NCBI GenBank assembly: GCA_965246795.1
Contig: CBDFFN010000022.1
Location: 1-64,000, forward strand
DNA length: 64,000 bases
Reading direction: 5' to 3'
Source of the DNA: JAJXWB01 sp965246795
GTDB taxonomy: Bacteria; Pseudomonadota; Alphaproteobacteria; Rhizobiales; Beijerinckiaceae
A program made the translations under genes and the position numbers. The notes under the pieces were generated by a model that saw nothing but the letters and a program-made list of their open reading frames with translations, was not told the origin of the DNA and did no database searches. Below, in pieces: positions 43,669 through 52,509 of this stretch (position 1 is its first letter; every line of letters begins with the position of its first letter).

Positions 43669-45377
43669 TGGCCTACAAGTTTTCCCGCGCTGCCTATGCC
43701 GACATGTTCGGCCCGACTACGGGCGACAAGATGCGGCTCGCCGACACCGATCTGTGGCTCGAGGTCGAGAAAGACTTCACCGTCTATGGCGATGAGGTGA
43801 AGTTCGGCGGCGGCAAGGTCATCCGTGACGGCATGGGCCAGAGCCAGATCACCAACGCGCAAGGCGCGGTTGACACGGTCATCACCAATGTCGTCGTGCT
43901 CGACCATTGGGGCATCGTGAAAGCCGACGTCGCGCTGAAGCACGGGCGCATCGCCGCGATTGGCAAGGCCGGCAATCCCGACATCCAGCCGGGCGTGACC
44001 ATCATCGTCGGGCCCGGCACCGAAGTCATCGCGGGCGAAGGCAAGATACTCACGGCCGGCGGCTTCGATGCGCATATCCACTTCATCTGCCCGCAGCAGA
44101 TCGACGATGCGCTGATGTCCGGCGTGACGACGTTGCTCGGCGGCGGCACCGGGCCCGCGACCGGCACGGCGGCGACGACGGCAACGCCCGGCCCTTGGCA
44201 CATGCATTCGATGATCCGCGCGGCGGATTCATTCCCGATCAACATTGGCTTTGCGGGCAAGGGCAATGCGTCGCTGCCGGGCGGTCTCGTCGAAATGGTC
44301 GAGGCCGGCGCCTGCGCGCTGAAGCTGCACGAGGACTGGGGCACGACACCCGCCGCGATCGATTGCTGTCTCACCGTTGCCGACGAATACGACATCCAGG
44401 TGATGATCCACACCGACACGCTGAACGAGTCGGGCTTCGTCGAAGACACGATCGCGGCCTTCAAGGGCCGCACGATCCATGCGTTTCATACCGAAGGTGC
44501 GGGCGGTGGCCATGCGCCCGACATCATCAAGGTCGCGAGCTTGCCGAACGTGCTGCCCTCGTCGACTAACCCGACGCGGCCATTCACCGTCAACACACTC
44601 GACGAACATCTCGACATGCTGATGGTGTGCCACCATCTCGATCCGTCGATCGCGGAAGACCTCGCGTTTGCCGAGAGTCGCATCCGCAAGGAGACGATTG
44701 CGGCGGAGGATATCCTCCACGACATCGGCGCACTGTCGATGATGTCGTCCGACAGCCAGGCGATGGGCCGCATCGGCGAAGTGCCGATCCGCACATGGCA
44801 GACCGCGCACAAGATGAAAGTGCAGCGTGGGCGCCTGAAAGGCGAAGGAGACAACGACAACATCCGCATCAAACGGTACATCGCGAAATACACGATCAAC
44901 CCCGCGATTGCGCATGGCGTCTCGAAACACATCGGCTCGATCGAGGTCGGCAAGCTCGCCGATCTCGTTTTGTGGACGCCGGCGTTCTTTGGCGTGAAGC
45001 CGGATATGATCCTGAAGGGCGGGATGATCGTTGCAGCTGCGATGGGCGATCCTAATGCATCGATCCCGACACCCCAGCCCGTCCATTATCGGCCGATGTT
45101 CGGCGCATTCGGCAAGGCGCGTGAGGCGACAAGCGTGACCTTCGTGTCGGGCGCGGCGGCGTCGAACGGATTGCGTGAGAAGCTCGGCGTTTCGAAGGAA
45201 TTTGTCGCGGTTGAGAACGTGCGAAGCGGCATCGGCAAGAAATCGCTCATCCACAACGACGCGACGCCCGACATCAGAGTCGATCCCGAGACATACTCGG
45301 TCACGGCCGATGGCGAACTACTTGTCTGCGAGCCGGCCAAGGTTTTGCCGATGGCGCAGCGGTATTTTCTGTTTTGA
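43668..45377 (+). CDS. ureC: Urease alpha subunit
   Basis: 569 residues. Hydrolyses urea to ammonia and carbamate at a di-nickel centre. Nickel ligands and active-site residues are present: HIHF (His-x-His), the carbamylated Lys in KLHEDWG, HTDTLNESG, HTEGAGGGHAPD and the flap Cys-His in MVCHHLD. Length is normal for UreC, so the enzyme should be active once metallated. Confidence 0.97.
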   Translation: MAYKFSRAAYADMFGPTTGDKMRLADTDLWLEVEKDFTVYGDEVKFGGGKVIRDGMGQSQITNAQGAVDTVITNVVVLDHWGIVKADVALKHGRIAAIGKAGNPDIQPGVTIIVGPGTEVIAGEGKILTAGGFDAHIHFICPQQIDDALMSGVTTLLGGGTGPATGTAATTATPGPWHMHSMIRAADSFPINIGFAGKGNASLPGGLVEMVEAGACALKLHEDWGTTPAAIDCCLTVADEYDIQVMIHTDTLNESGFVEDTIAAFKGRTIHAFHTEGAGGGHAPDIIKVASLPNVLPSSTNPTRPFTVNTLDEHLDMLMVCHHLDPSIAEDLAFAESRIRKETIAAEDILHDIGALSMMSSDSQAMGRIGEVPIRTWQTAHKMKVQRGRLKGEGDNDNIRIKRYIAKYTINPAIAHGVSKHIGSIEVGKLADLVLWTPAFFGVKPDMILKGGMIVAAAMGDPNASIPTPQPVHYRPMFGAFGKAREATSVTFVSGAAASNGLREKLGVSKEFVAVENVRSGIGKKSLIHNDATPDIRVDPETYSVTADGELLVCEPAKVLPMAQRYFLF

Positions 45378-45853
45378 TCCGCGCAACATCTGTTGTTCGT
45401 CGCGCCGCAGTCAAAGCGGAACGCGTCCACGACAGCGTCACCCTCGACCACGAGGCGCGCCACCGACGTCGCATCACGCTTGTGACCGACGGCGGCGAAA
45501 GCGTGTTGCTTGATCTCGACAAGGCGACGGTTCTCGATGACGGCGACGCGGTAAAACTCGACGACGAACGTCTCGTTATCGTGAAAGCCGCGCCGCAAAA
45601 GCTGCTCGAGATTCGTGCGGAGAATCCGTTGCGGCTGCTGCGCATCGCCTGGCACATTGGCAATCGCCACACGCCGGCGGAGATCACGCCGGATGCGATC
45701 TATATCGAGGACGATCACGTTCTTGCGGAGATGGTGCGCGGGCAGGGCTGCCGGGTGACGACCGTCGAGCAGCCGTTCCGGCCGGAACGCGGCGCCTATC
45801 ACACACATGCGCATGAAGAGCCGCACGCACGCTTCCTCGGCGAGGGCGAGTGA
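45374..45853 (+). CDS. ureE: Urease accessory protein UreE (nickel carrier)
   Basis: 159 residues, start TTG at 45374 overlapping the ureC stop (TTGA). It has the two UreE domains and ends with a His-containing tail (GAYHTHAHEEPHARF) that binds nickel, though shorter than the long poly-His of Klebsiella. It overlaps ureF by four bases. Confidence 0.9.
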   Translation: MIRATSVVRRAAVKAERVHDSVTLDHEARHRRRITLVTDGGESVLLDLDKATVLDDGDAVKLDDERLVIVKAAPQKLLEIRAENPLRLLRIAWHIGNRHTPAEITPDAIYIEDDHVLAEMVRGQGCRVTTVEQPFRPERGAYHTHAHEEPHARFLGEGE

Positions 45854-46539
45854 GCGAAGTCCAAGCCGCAATGCCGTTACCGCTCGCGGTCTGGCTGTCG
45901 CCCGGTTTTCCCGTCGGTGCCTTTGCCTATTCGCATGGAGTCGAGTGGGCGCATGAGTGCGGCGACATCCGTGCTGCGGCCGATTTGCGCGATTGGCTTC
46001 ACGTGCTCGTCACACGTGGCGCTCTGGCGAACGACGCGATCATTCTCGCGGAAGCGTTTCGTGCCAGCCTCCGGCTTGACAGGCCAGCGCTCTTACAGGT
46101 TAACGAACTCGCGCTCGCGTTAGCTACGAGCCGCGAACGCCGACTTGAAACCGCGACGCAAGGCACAGCGTTTTTGCGCGCCATCGCGAAATCATGGGCC
46201 TGCGAGACGACAGATCTGTTAGCGCAGGAAAGCGACACGGACGTGGCCTACCCTGTCGCCGTCGGCGTCATCGCCGCGGGTCACGGCATGCCAATTGGCG
46301 CGACACTCGACATGTTCGGCCTCGGCTTCGTGTCGAATCTCGTGTCGGCCGCCCTCCGCCTCGGTGCGATCGGTCAGACCGATGGGCAGAGCGTCATCGC
46401 GGCATTGCTGCCTGATATTCGCGCCACGGCGCGCGCATGCAAAGAGAAAACACTCGACGATCTCGGTGCGTCGGCCTTCCGCTCCGACCTTGCGAGCCTG
46501 AGGCACGAGACGCAATATTCGCGGCTGTTTCGGTCGTGA
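45850..46539 (+). CDS. ureF: Urease accessory protein UreF
   Basis: 229 residues from GTG 45850 (GTGA overlap with ureE). All-helical UreF with PGFPVGAFAYSHGVEWA near the N-terminus and the C-terminal Arg-Leu-Phe-Arg ending. It forms the UreD-F-G activation complex. A palindromic repeat separates it from ureG. Confidence 0.92.
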   Translation: MSEVQAAMPLPLAVWLSPGFPVGAFAYSHGVEWAHECGDIRAAADLRDWLHVLVTRGALANDAIILAEAFRASLRLDRPALLQVNELALALATSRERRLETATQGTAFLRAIAKSWACETTDLLAQESDTDVAYPVAVGVIAAGHGMPIGATLDMFGLGFVSNLVSAALRLGAIGQTDGQSVIAALLPDIRATARACKEKTLDDLGASAFRSDLASLRHETQYSRLFRS

Positions 46540-46570
46540 CAGCGCTTGGTAGCTGGCCAACAACGTACAA

Positions 46571-46674
46571 CCTCATCCTGAGGAAGCCGAAGCGCTGTCT
46601 CGAAGGATGATTTCAGGATTACTACATTTGCCCGTTCTTCGCGACGCATGCTTTGCATGCTCCTCGTGATGAGG
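46571..46674. repeat. Intergenic palindromic repeat (copy B) inside the urease operon
   Basis: About 104 bases bounded by CCTCATCCTGAGG and its partner GATGAGG, with TCTCGAAGGATG inside and a hairpin GCATGC-TTT-GCATGC near 46647-46661. Same family as copy A at 39862-39960. It lies between ureF and ureG, the only large gap in the urease operon, and may affect message ends or stability. Confidence 0.7.
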
Positions 46675-46702
46675 TGATCGAAATGGTAAGGACGCACTTG
46701 CG

Positions 46703-47326
46703 ATGACATCCCCCCATGGACCGCTTCGCGTCGGCATCGGTGGCCCTGTCGGCTCCGGAAAGACAGCGTTGATGGAAGCGCTCTGCAAGCGGCTCGCCGG
46801 CCGCTTTGATCTCTGTGCCATCACCAACGATATCTACACGAAGGAAGACGCCGAAATTCTCACGCGGGTGGGTGCATTACCACCGGAGCGCATCATGGGC
46901 GTCGAGACTGGCGGCTGTCCGCACACCGCAATCCGCGAGGATTGTTCGATGAATCTTGCCGCTGTCGAGACGATGAATCGGAAGTTTCCAAAACTCGATC
47001 TGGTGCTTGTCGAGTCCGGCGGCGACAATCTTGCCGCGACGTTTTCGCCTGAACTTGCCGATATCACCATCTACGTCATTGACGTGTCGGGCGGCGAGAA
47101 AATCCCGCGCAAGGGTGGGCCGGGCATCACGCGATCCGATCTGCTTGTCATTAATAAAATCGATCTCGCACCTTACGTCGGCGCCGATCTTGGCGTGATG
47201 GAGCGCGACACGAAGCGCATGCGCGGCGAGCGGCCGTATGCCTTCACCAACATTCGGGCCGGCAAAGGCGTCGATGTCGTCGAGGCCTTCATTCTTCACG
47301 CCGGTGGGCTCGCCGCGACGGCATGA
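46703..47326 (+). CDS. ureG: Urease accessory GTPase UreG
   Basis: 207 residues. The P-loop GGPVGSGKT is at 13-21, and the metal-binding Cys72-Pro-His74 sits in ETGGCPHTAIRED. Other conserved parts are ITNDIYTKEDAEIL, VESGGDNLAATFSPELAD and NKIDLAPYVGADL. GTP hydrolysis drives nickel delivery into UreC. Its stop overlaps the start of a TPR protein (ATGA). Confidence 0.97.
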   Translation: MTSPHGPLRVGIGGPVGSGKTALMEALCKRLAGRFDLCAITNDIYTKEDAEILTRVGALPPERIMGVETGGCPHTAIREDCSMNLAAVETMNRKFPKLDLVLVESGGDNLAATFSPELADITIYVIDVSGGEKIPRKGGPGITRSDLLVINKIDLAPYVGADLGVMERDTKRMRGERPYAFTNIRAGKGVDVVEAFILHAGGLAATA

Positions 47327-48642
47327 GTTGCACAGACCGCTACGGCCTGCCGCTCACGACATCTTCGGATCGCGCCGCAGCGCTGTACCGTGAGGGCGTC
47401 GACCTCTTGCTTAGTGCCTGGCCCGGCGCGGCGGAGACCCTCGATCAATCAATCGCGGTCGATCCGGATTTTGCTCTTGCGCATGCGGCCCGCGCACGCC
47501 TCCACGCGATACGCGCCGAACCGACTTTAGCACGCGAGAGAATCGGCATGGCGCGGACGCTCGTTGTCCGCAATGGCACCGAACGCGAAAAGAGCCATGT
47601 CGCCGTTCTCGCCCATGCGATCGAAGGGCGCGCGAAGGAAGCGCTCGGCGCAACGCTTGCGCATTGCGAAAACTGGCCGCGCGACGCGATGATCCTGTCG
47701 CTGCCGCTTGGCGCCTTTGGGCTTTTCGCCTTCTCCGGCATGGCGGATCATGATCAGGCACGCGTCGATTTCTGCACGAAACATGCACGCCATTTTGACG
47801 ATGACGACTGGTGGTTCGTATCGAACCACGGTTGGGCTCTGGTCGAGTATGGGGACCTTGTCGCCGGCCGGCGACTGGCAGAACGTGGGCTCGATCTTCG
47901 TCGCGCGAATGCGCATGCCGCGCACGGGCTTGCGCATGCGATGTTCGAGGACGGCTCCGGCGCCGAAGCTGAAGCGTTCATTTCGGATTGGTTGCCCGGC
48001 TACGATCGCAGCGGCTTCCTGCACAGCCATATTGCCTGGCATCAGGCATTGATTGCGCTTGAAAGCGGCGACGTTTCGCGCGCGATGACGCTCTACGACG
48101 ATCATATCAGGCCCCATCGCACCATTGCGGCCGCCATCAACGTCGTCAGCGACGGCGCGTCCTTCTTATGGCGATTGAGAGCCTATGGTCACCAAGTGCC
48201 GCCGAACCGTTGGGACGAAGTGGCGACCTATGCCGACACGGCGTTCCCGAAAGCCAGCCTCGCCTTCATCGATCTGCACATGGCGCTGCTCGCGATCGCG
48301 ACCGGCAAGACGGACGCGCTCGACGCGCGTCTTGCCGCCATCACCACACGCGCCGACGCGGGAACATCACTCACCGGCACGCTAGTACCGGACCTGAGCC
48401 GCGCGCTACGAACTTTCGCCGACGAAGATTTTGCGGGTTGCATAGGTACGATGGAGCCAATTGCTGCCGATGTCGTGCGCATCGGCGGAAGTCGTGCGCA
48501 GCGCGAGATCGTCGAAGACACGCTGCTCATCGCGCTCATGCGTGCCGGCGAAGCCACGAAAGCGCGTGCGCTGCTCGACACCCGGCTGCATCGCCGGCCA
48601 TCACCGCGCGACAGTCTTTGGCGACAATCGCTCGGTGCCTGA
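47323..48642 (+). CDS. TPR-like helical repeat protein coupled to ureG
   Basis: 439 residues, with no signal peptide or membrane helix, composed of helical pairs (ALYREGVDLLLSAWPGAAE, ALAHAARARLHAIRAE, RRLAERGLDLRRANAH, FISDWLPGYDRSGFLH) similar to TPR and the large tetratricopeptide proteins often called TTC38-like. It starts within the ureG stop, so it is in the urease transcript. Role unknown: a helical scaffold could aid urease assembly. It is convergent with puuE. Confidence 0.75.
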   Translation: MSCTDRYGLPLTTSSDRAAALYREGVDLLLSAWPGAAETLDQSIAVDPDFALAHAARARLHAIRAEPTLARERIGMARTLVVRNGTEREKSHVAVLAHAIEGRAKEALGATLAHCENWPRDAMILSLPLGAFGLFAFSGMADHDQARVDFCTKHARHFDDDDWWFVSNHGWALVEYGDLVAGRRLAERGLDLRRANAHAAHGLAHAMFEDGSGAEAEAFISDWLPGYDRSGFLHSHIAWHQALIALESGDVSRAMTLYDDHIRPHRTIAAAINVVSDGASFLWRLRAYGHQVPPNRWDEVATYADTAFPKASLAFIDLHMALLAIATGKTDALDARLAAITTRADAGTSLTGTLVPDLSRALRTFADEDFAGCIGTMEPIAADVVRIGGSRAQREIVEDTLLIALMRAGEATKARALLDTRLHRRPSPRDSLWRQSLGA

Positions 48643-48646
48643 AGCC

Positions 48647-49606
48647 TCAGGCTTTCGCCTTCGTCAACTCAGCCCGCATCGTCGCGTTGAGTGTCTCCGG
48701 CACGAGATGCGCGGGTCGATGATAATGCAACCAATGCCGCGCAATGTCGTCGCGGCGCGCGACCCAGACCTTCTCGTGTGCCGCGACATAGTCGAGAAAA
48801 CGCGCGAGCGCCGCGGCGCGTCCCGGCCGTCCGGCAAGTCGGCAATGCAGGCCGACGGACATCATTTTCGGTGCGGTCTCACCTTCGGCATAGAGCACGT
48901 CGAATGTGTCCTTGAGATAGTCGAAGAAGTCGCGACCCGAGGAGAAGCCCGGTGCGGCGCTGAAACGCATGTCGTTCGTTTCGAGCGAATAGGGCACGAT
49001 GATCATCGGCCCTCCGTCGTCGACCCAGTATGGCAGTTCGTCGGCATAGGAATCGGCGCAATAAAGGAAGCCGCCGTCTTCGACGATGATTCCGAGCGAG
49101 TTGATAGTCGTGCGGCCCGTGTACCAGCCGATCGGTCGCGCGCCGGTCGTGCGCGTATGGACGTCGATCGCCTGCAGGAAATGGTCTCGTTCATCCTCGC
49201 GCGAGAAATCGCGGTAGTCGATCCACTTGAGCCCGTGGCTCGCGATCTCCCAATTCGCTTCGTTCATCGCCGTGACAGCGTCGGGATTGCGTTCGAGCGC
49301 CGTCGCAACGCCGAATACCGTGACCGGCAGGTGGCGGCTCGTGAACATTCGCCATAGCCGCCAGAACCCCGCACGCGAGCCGAATTCATAGACCTGTTCA
49401 ACGGTCATGTGGCGCTGGCCGGGCCACGGCTGCGCGACCATATCGGTTAGAAAGGACTCCGACGCGGCATCACCGTGCAGGATGTTGTTCTCGCCGCCCT
49501 CTTCGTAGTTGATCACGAACTGCACGCAGATGCGCGCGGCCCCCGGCCAGCGCGGATGCGGTGGGTTACGTCCATAGCCTCGGAGATCGCGCGGATATTT
49601 CGACAT
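48647..49606 (-). CDS. puuE: Allantoinase of the polysaccharide-deacetylase type (PuuE)
   Basis: Opens the ring of allantoin to allantoate. 319 residues from ATG 49606 (49633 is a possible earlier ATG). PuuE features: RDLRGYGRNPPHPRWPG at the N-terminus, EVNYEEGGEN-like VINYEEGGENNILHGD, EIASHGLKWIDY and GWYTGRTTINS. It is a metal-independent relative of NodB-like deacetylases. It lies at the end of the purine-catabolism set, followed by convergent ureG-coupled TPR gene. Confidence 0.93.
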   Translation of the reverse strand: MSKYPRDLRGYGRNPPHPRWPGAARICVQFVINYEEGGENNILHGDAASESFLTDMVAQPWPGQRHMTVEQVYEFGSRAGFWRLWRMFTSRHLPVTVFGVATALERNPDAVTAMNEANWEIASHGLKWIDYRDFSREDERDHFLQAIDVHTRTTGARPIGWYTGRTTINSLGIIVEDGGFLYCADSYADELPYWVDDGGPMIIVPYSLETNDMRFSAAPGFSSGRDFFDYLKDTFDVLYAEGETAPKMMSVGLHCRLAGRPGRAAALARFLDYVAAHEKVWVARRDDIARHWLHYHRPAHLVPETLNATMRAELTKAKA

Positions 49607-49651
49607 GCCGGTTTGTGTAACACGGTCCGGCATTGTGGAAAGCGCGGTGCG

Positions 49652-50164
49652 CTAACCCTCGATCAACCGGTCGAGTCTCATGCGCGTGATAAAGCCGATC
49701 TGCTGGAATGCTTCGCGTTCCTCGGCTTCCGCATCATTCTCCAGCCGGGCTTTGAAGTCGGCGAGAATCTCGTCTTTGCCGCGCCCCCGCACGGCGATGA
49801 TGTAGGGAAAGCCGAACTTCTCCCGATAAGCCTTATTGAGGCGCGCGAACGTGTCGAAGTCGGCGTCCGACATGCTGCTGAGGCCGGCGCCTTTCTGTTC
49901 CGCCGTTGAATCGGCAGTCAGGCTCTTTGCCCGCGCCTCAGCGCCGGCGAGTTCGGGATGCGCATTCAGGAAAGCGATTTTCTTCTCGCGTGGTGCGGCC
50001 TCGACGGCCGCCATCATCGCTTCGTGCAGCGCCTCGATGCTGCCAAAAGGCGCTTGCGGACGCGCCTGTTCGGCAACCCAGGGCGAATGCTCGAAGACGT
50101 CGCCGAGCTGTCCGATGAAGCCGTCATGATCGAGTCGGTTGATCTCAGCGAGATTGATCGACAT
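49652..50164 (-). CDS. uraD: 2-oxo-4-hydroxy-4-carboxy-5-ureidoimidazoline (OHCU) decarboxylase
   Basis: Third step from urate to S-allantoin. 170 residues, all helical, with the catalytic His69 in NAHPELAG and FGFPYIIAVRGRGKDEIL conserved. Located between hiuH and puuE with small gaps, as in other purine operons. It acts on the product of the 5-hydroxyisourate hydrolase encoded just upstream. Confidence 0.93.
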   Translation of the reverse strand: MSINLAEINRLDHDGFIGQLGDVFEHSPWVAEQARPQAPFGSIEALHEAMMAAVEAAPREKKIAFLNAHPELAGAEARAKSLTADSTAEQKGAGLSSMSDADFDTFARLNKAYREKFGFPYIIAVRGRGKDEILADFKARLENDAEAEEREAFQQIGFITRMRLDRLIEG

Positions 50165-50170
50165 GCCCGA

Positions 50171-50512
50171 TCAGCTGCCGCGGTAGGTCGAAAAACTGCC
50201 CGGCGTGCAAAGCATCGGGATGTGATAGTGCGCCTTCACGTCGTAAACCGCGAAGCGCACGACGGGATTGTCGATGAAGGCGGCGCTGTCGCGTTGCGCG
50301 AGATAGTCTGCGACATCAAAACTTAGTTGGTACTCGCCGGCCTTCGCCTCCTCTGGTGGAAGGAGCGGCTTGTCGGTCCGGCCGTCGCCGTTGCTGACGG
50401 TGCTTTTCAACGCCCGCCATGTGTCGCCGTCGCGAATTGCGAGATCGATCTTCACACCGGGAATGGGCTTGCCGCTGCCGGTGTCGAGGACATGGGTGGT
50501 GATGCCTGCCAT
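50171..50512 (-). CDS. hiuH: 5-hydroxyisourate hydrolase (transthyretin-like), cytosolic
   Basis: 113 residues. The catalytic residues are His7 (TTHVLDT), Arg45 (GDGRTDKPL) and His97 (YHIPML), and the chain ends in the diagnostic YRGS. No signal peptide. It hydrolyses 5-hydroxyisourate to OHCU. It lies 6 bases upstream of uraD. Confidence 0.95.
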   Translation of the reverse strand: MAGITTHVLDTGSGKPIPGVKIDLAIRDGDTWRALKSTVSNGDGRTDKPLLPPEEAKAGEYQLSFDVADYLAQRDSAAFIDNPVVRFAVYDVKAHYHIPMLCTPGSFSTYRGS

Positions 50513-50534
50513 TGCGTGTCTCCCGTTTCCTCAA

Positions 50535-51041
50535 TCAGCTGCCGCGATAATAGGAATAGCCCCAAGGCGTGAAGAGCACCGGCAAATGCACCCGCTGTTT
50601 CGTGTCGCGGATGACGAAACGGACGGGAACTTTCGACAGGAATGTCGGCGTCGGCAGCTTCGTCTCATATTTCGAAAAATAGTCGTCGAAATGCATGAGC
50701 AATTCGTAGCGCCCGGTCTTGTAGGCGTCATCGACAAGAAGGGGTTCCGCACTACGTCCGTTCGCCGCCGTCGTTACTGTCTTCAGCAACCTGTAGCGAT
50801 CACCCTCGAGGACAGAGAGATCGCACGTCATGCTAGCGCCGGGCGTGCCATGAAACGTGTCGATAGCGTGCATCGTCAATCGCGGGCTAACGCCGGCTTG
50901 CGACGGCGGCGCCACGTTTAGCGTGCCGGGTTGCGTTTGCGCCTGCGCCTGCGCCATCTGGCTGCCTGTCGCTGTCATGAATACCACGCCTCCGACGCCT
51001 GCGCCGACGAAATCCCTGCGCGTCAAATCCGGTCGCTTCAA
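50535..51041 (-). CDS. Transthyretin-like 5-hydroxyisourate hydrolase homologue with Tat signal
   Basis: 168 residues. The start is TTG at 51041, chosen because AGGAGGGG lies directly upstream and the longer frame would overlap the MFS gene. The N-terminus LTRRDFVGAGVGG is a twin-arginine signal. The mature domain keeps the catalytic His58, Arg96 and His152 and ends in YRGS. It should be an exported, probably active, second hydroxyisourate hydrolase. It lies 22 bases upstream of the cytosolic paralogue. Confidence 0.87.
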   Translation of the reverse strand: MKRPDLTRRDFVGAGVGGVVFMTATGSQMAQAQAQTQPGTLNVAPPSQAGVSPRLTMHAIDTFHGTPGASMTCDLSVLEGDRYRLLKTVTTAANGRSAEPLLVDDAYKTGRYELLMHFDDYFSKYETKLPTPTFLSKVPVRFVIRDTKQRVHLPVLFTPWGYSYYRGS

Positions 51042-51051
51042 TCGCCCCTCC

Positions 51052-52413
51052 TCACTCTGCCGCTTCGATCGCTGCACCGGGCGGCACGGGCGTAGATACG
51101 GTTTTTGTTGAAGGGATGAAACGCAACAGCAGGAGGACGGTGAGCCCTTCGAACGCCGCCACGATCCATAATCCCAGAGAAACGGAGCCAGTCGCATCGC
51201 GCAGCGCACCCATCAGGGCGGGTGCGCCGAAGCCTGCGAGATTAGCGACGGAGTTTATCAGCGCGATGCCCGCCGCAGCTGCGGAACCGGCAAGGAAGCG
51301 GCCGGGGATCTGCCAGAAGACGGGGATGGCGCTCATCGTTCCGACGATTGCCGCGGTGAGTGCAATCAGCGATAGCGCGGGGCTGCGACCCACGGCGAAG
51401 CCCAGCACGACGAGCCCAACCGCGCCGACAAACGCCGCGATCCCGCAATGAAAACGTGCTTCGCCGCTCGCATCCGAGTGACGGCCGTTCAGGATCATAC
51501 CGGCGCCACCGCACAGATACGGTACCGCCATGATCCAGCCGATCGTCGCGGAATCGGTGAAGCCCGCGTCCCGCACTACTGTGGGTCCGAAGAAGGTCAG
51601 CGCCGAATTCGCCATGACGATGCAGAAGAAAATGGCGATGCACTGCCAAACACGCTTGTCGGATAGCGACGCCATGATGCGGTGTTCGCGATGGCCGAGC
51701 GCCTCGCTGTCACGTGCGAGATCGGCCTGCACGGCGGCACGCTCTTCCGTCGTTAGCCAGAACGCCTTCTGCGGCTTGTCGGTCAGATAGAGCAGCGTCA
51801 CGACACCGGCGATGACGGATGGGATGCCTTCAATGAGGAACACCCATTGCCAGCCTGACCAGCCGTTCACGCCGTTGAGCGTCGTCATGATCGTTCCGGC
51901 CATCGGTCCGCCGACGACCCCTGCGAAAGCCGAGGCCGACATGAAGAGGCCAAAGGCGCGCGCGCGCCGTTCCGTCGGGTACCAGAACGTCAGGTACAGA
52001 ATGACGCCGGGATAAAATCCCGCCTCGAACACGCCGAGGAGGAAGCGCAGCACGTAAAAGATCGCGGGCGTCGTGACGAACATCATCGCGATGCAGCAGA
52101 TGCCCCAAAGAATCGTGATGCGGGCAATCGTGGTTCGTGCGCCGATGCGGTCGAGCAGCAGATTGCTCGGCACCTCGCATAGGAAGTAGCCGAGGAAGAA
52201 GATACCGGCGCCGATACCGTAGACGGTTTCGCTGAACTTCAGGTCCGCGAGCATCTGCAGTTTTGCAAAGCCGATATTGACCCTGTCGATCCAGGACAGG
52301 ACCCAGAGAAACATTAGGAACGGCAGCAGCCGCCAAGTGATCTTTTTGTAGGCAATGTCGAGCAGGCCGGGCGCCATTGAGACACCGCCGGAAGCGCTTT
52401 GCATCGCCGACAT
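51052..52413 (-). CDS. MFS transporter of the anion:cation symporter type
   Basis: 453 residues with 12 membrane helices. Typical sequences are WVLSWIDRVNIGFAKLQM (helix 1), GYFLCEVPSNLLLDRIGAR and FWYPTERRARAFG. The ACS family carries organic acids and related anions. Its place at the head of the purine cluster, 10 bases before the Tat-exported hydrolase, suggests uptake of a ureide or purine-derived anion, but the substrate is inferred from context only. Confidence 0.88.
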   Translation of the reverse strand: MSAMQSASGGVSMAPGLLDIAYKKITWRLLPFLMFLWVLSWIDRVNIGFAKLQMLADLKFSETVYGIGAGIFFLGYFLCEVPSNLLLDRIGARTTIARITILWGICCIAMMFVTTPAIFYVLRFLLGVFEAGFYPGVILYLTFWYPTERRARAFGLFMSASAFAGVVGGPMAGTIMTTLNGVNGWSGWQWVFLIEGIPSVIAGVVTLLYLTDKPQKAFWLTTEERAAVQADLARDSEALGHREHRIMASLSDKRVWQCIAIFFCIVMANSALTFFGPTVVRDAGFTDSATIGWIMAVPYLCGGAGMILNGRHSDASGEARFHCGIAAFVGAVGLVVLGFAVGRSPALSLIALTAAIVGTMSAIPVFWQIPGRFLAGSAAAAGIALINSVANLAGFGAPALMGALRDATGSVSLGLWIVAAFEGLTVLLLLRFIPSTKTVSTPVPPGAAIEAAE

Positions 52414-52509
52414 CGGCTACTCCACCGTAACGGAGAGCGGACATCGTCCGTCATCGTTCTCCGAAGAAGGAACGTAGCAAAGGACTTGCCACCTTGGCCA
52501 TTCCGGTGG

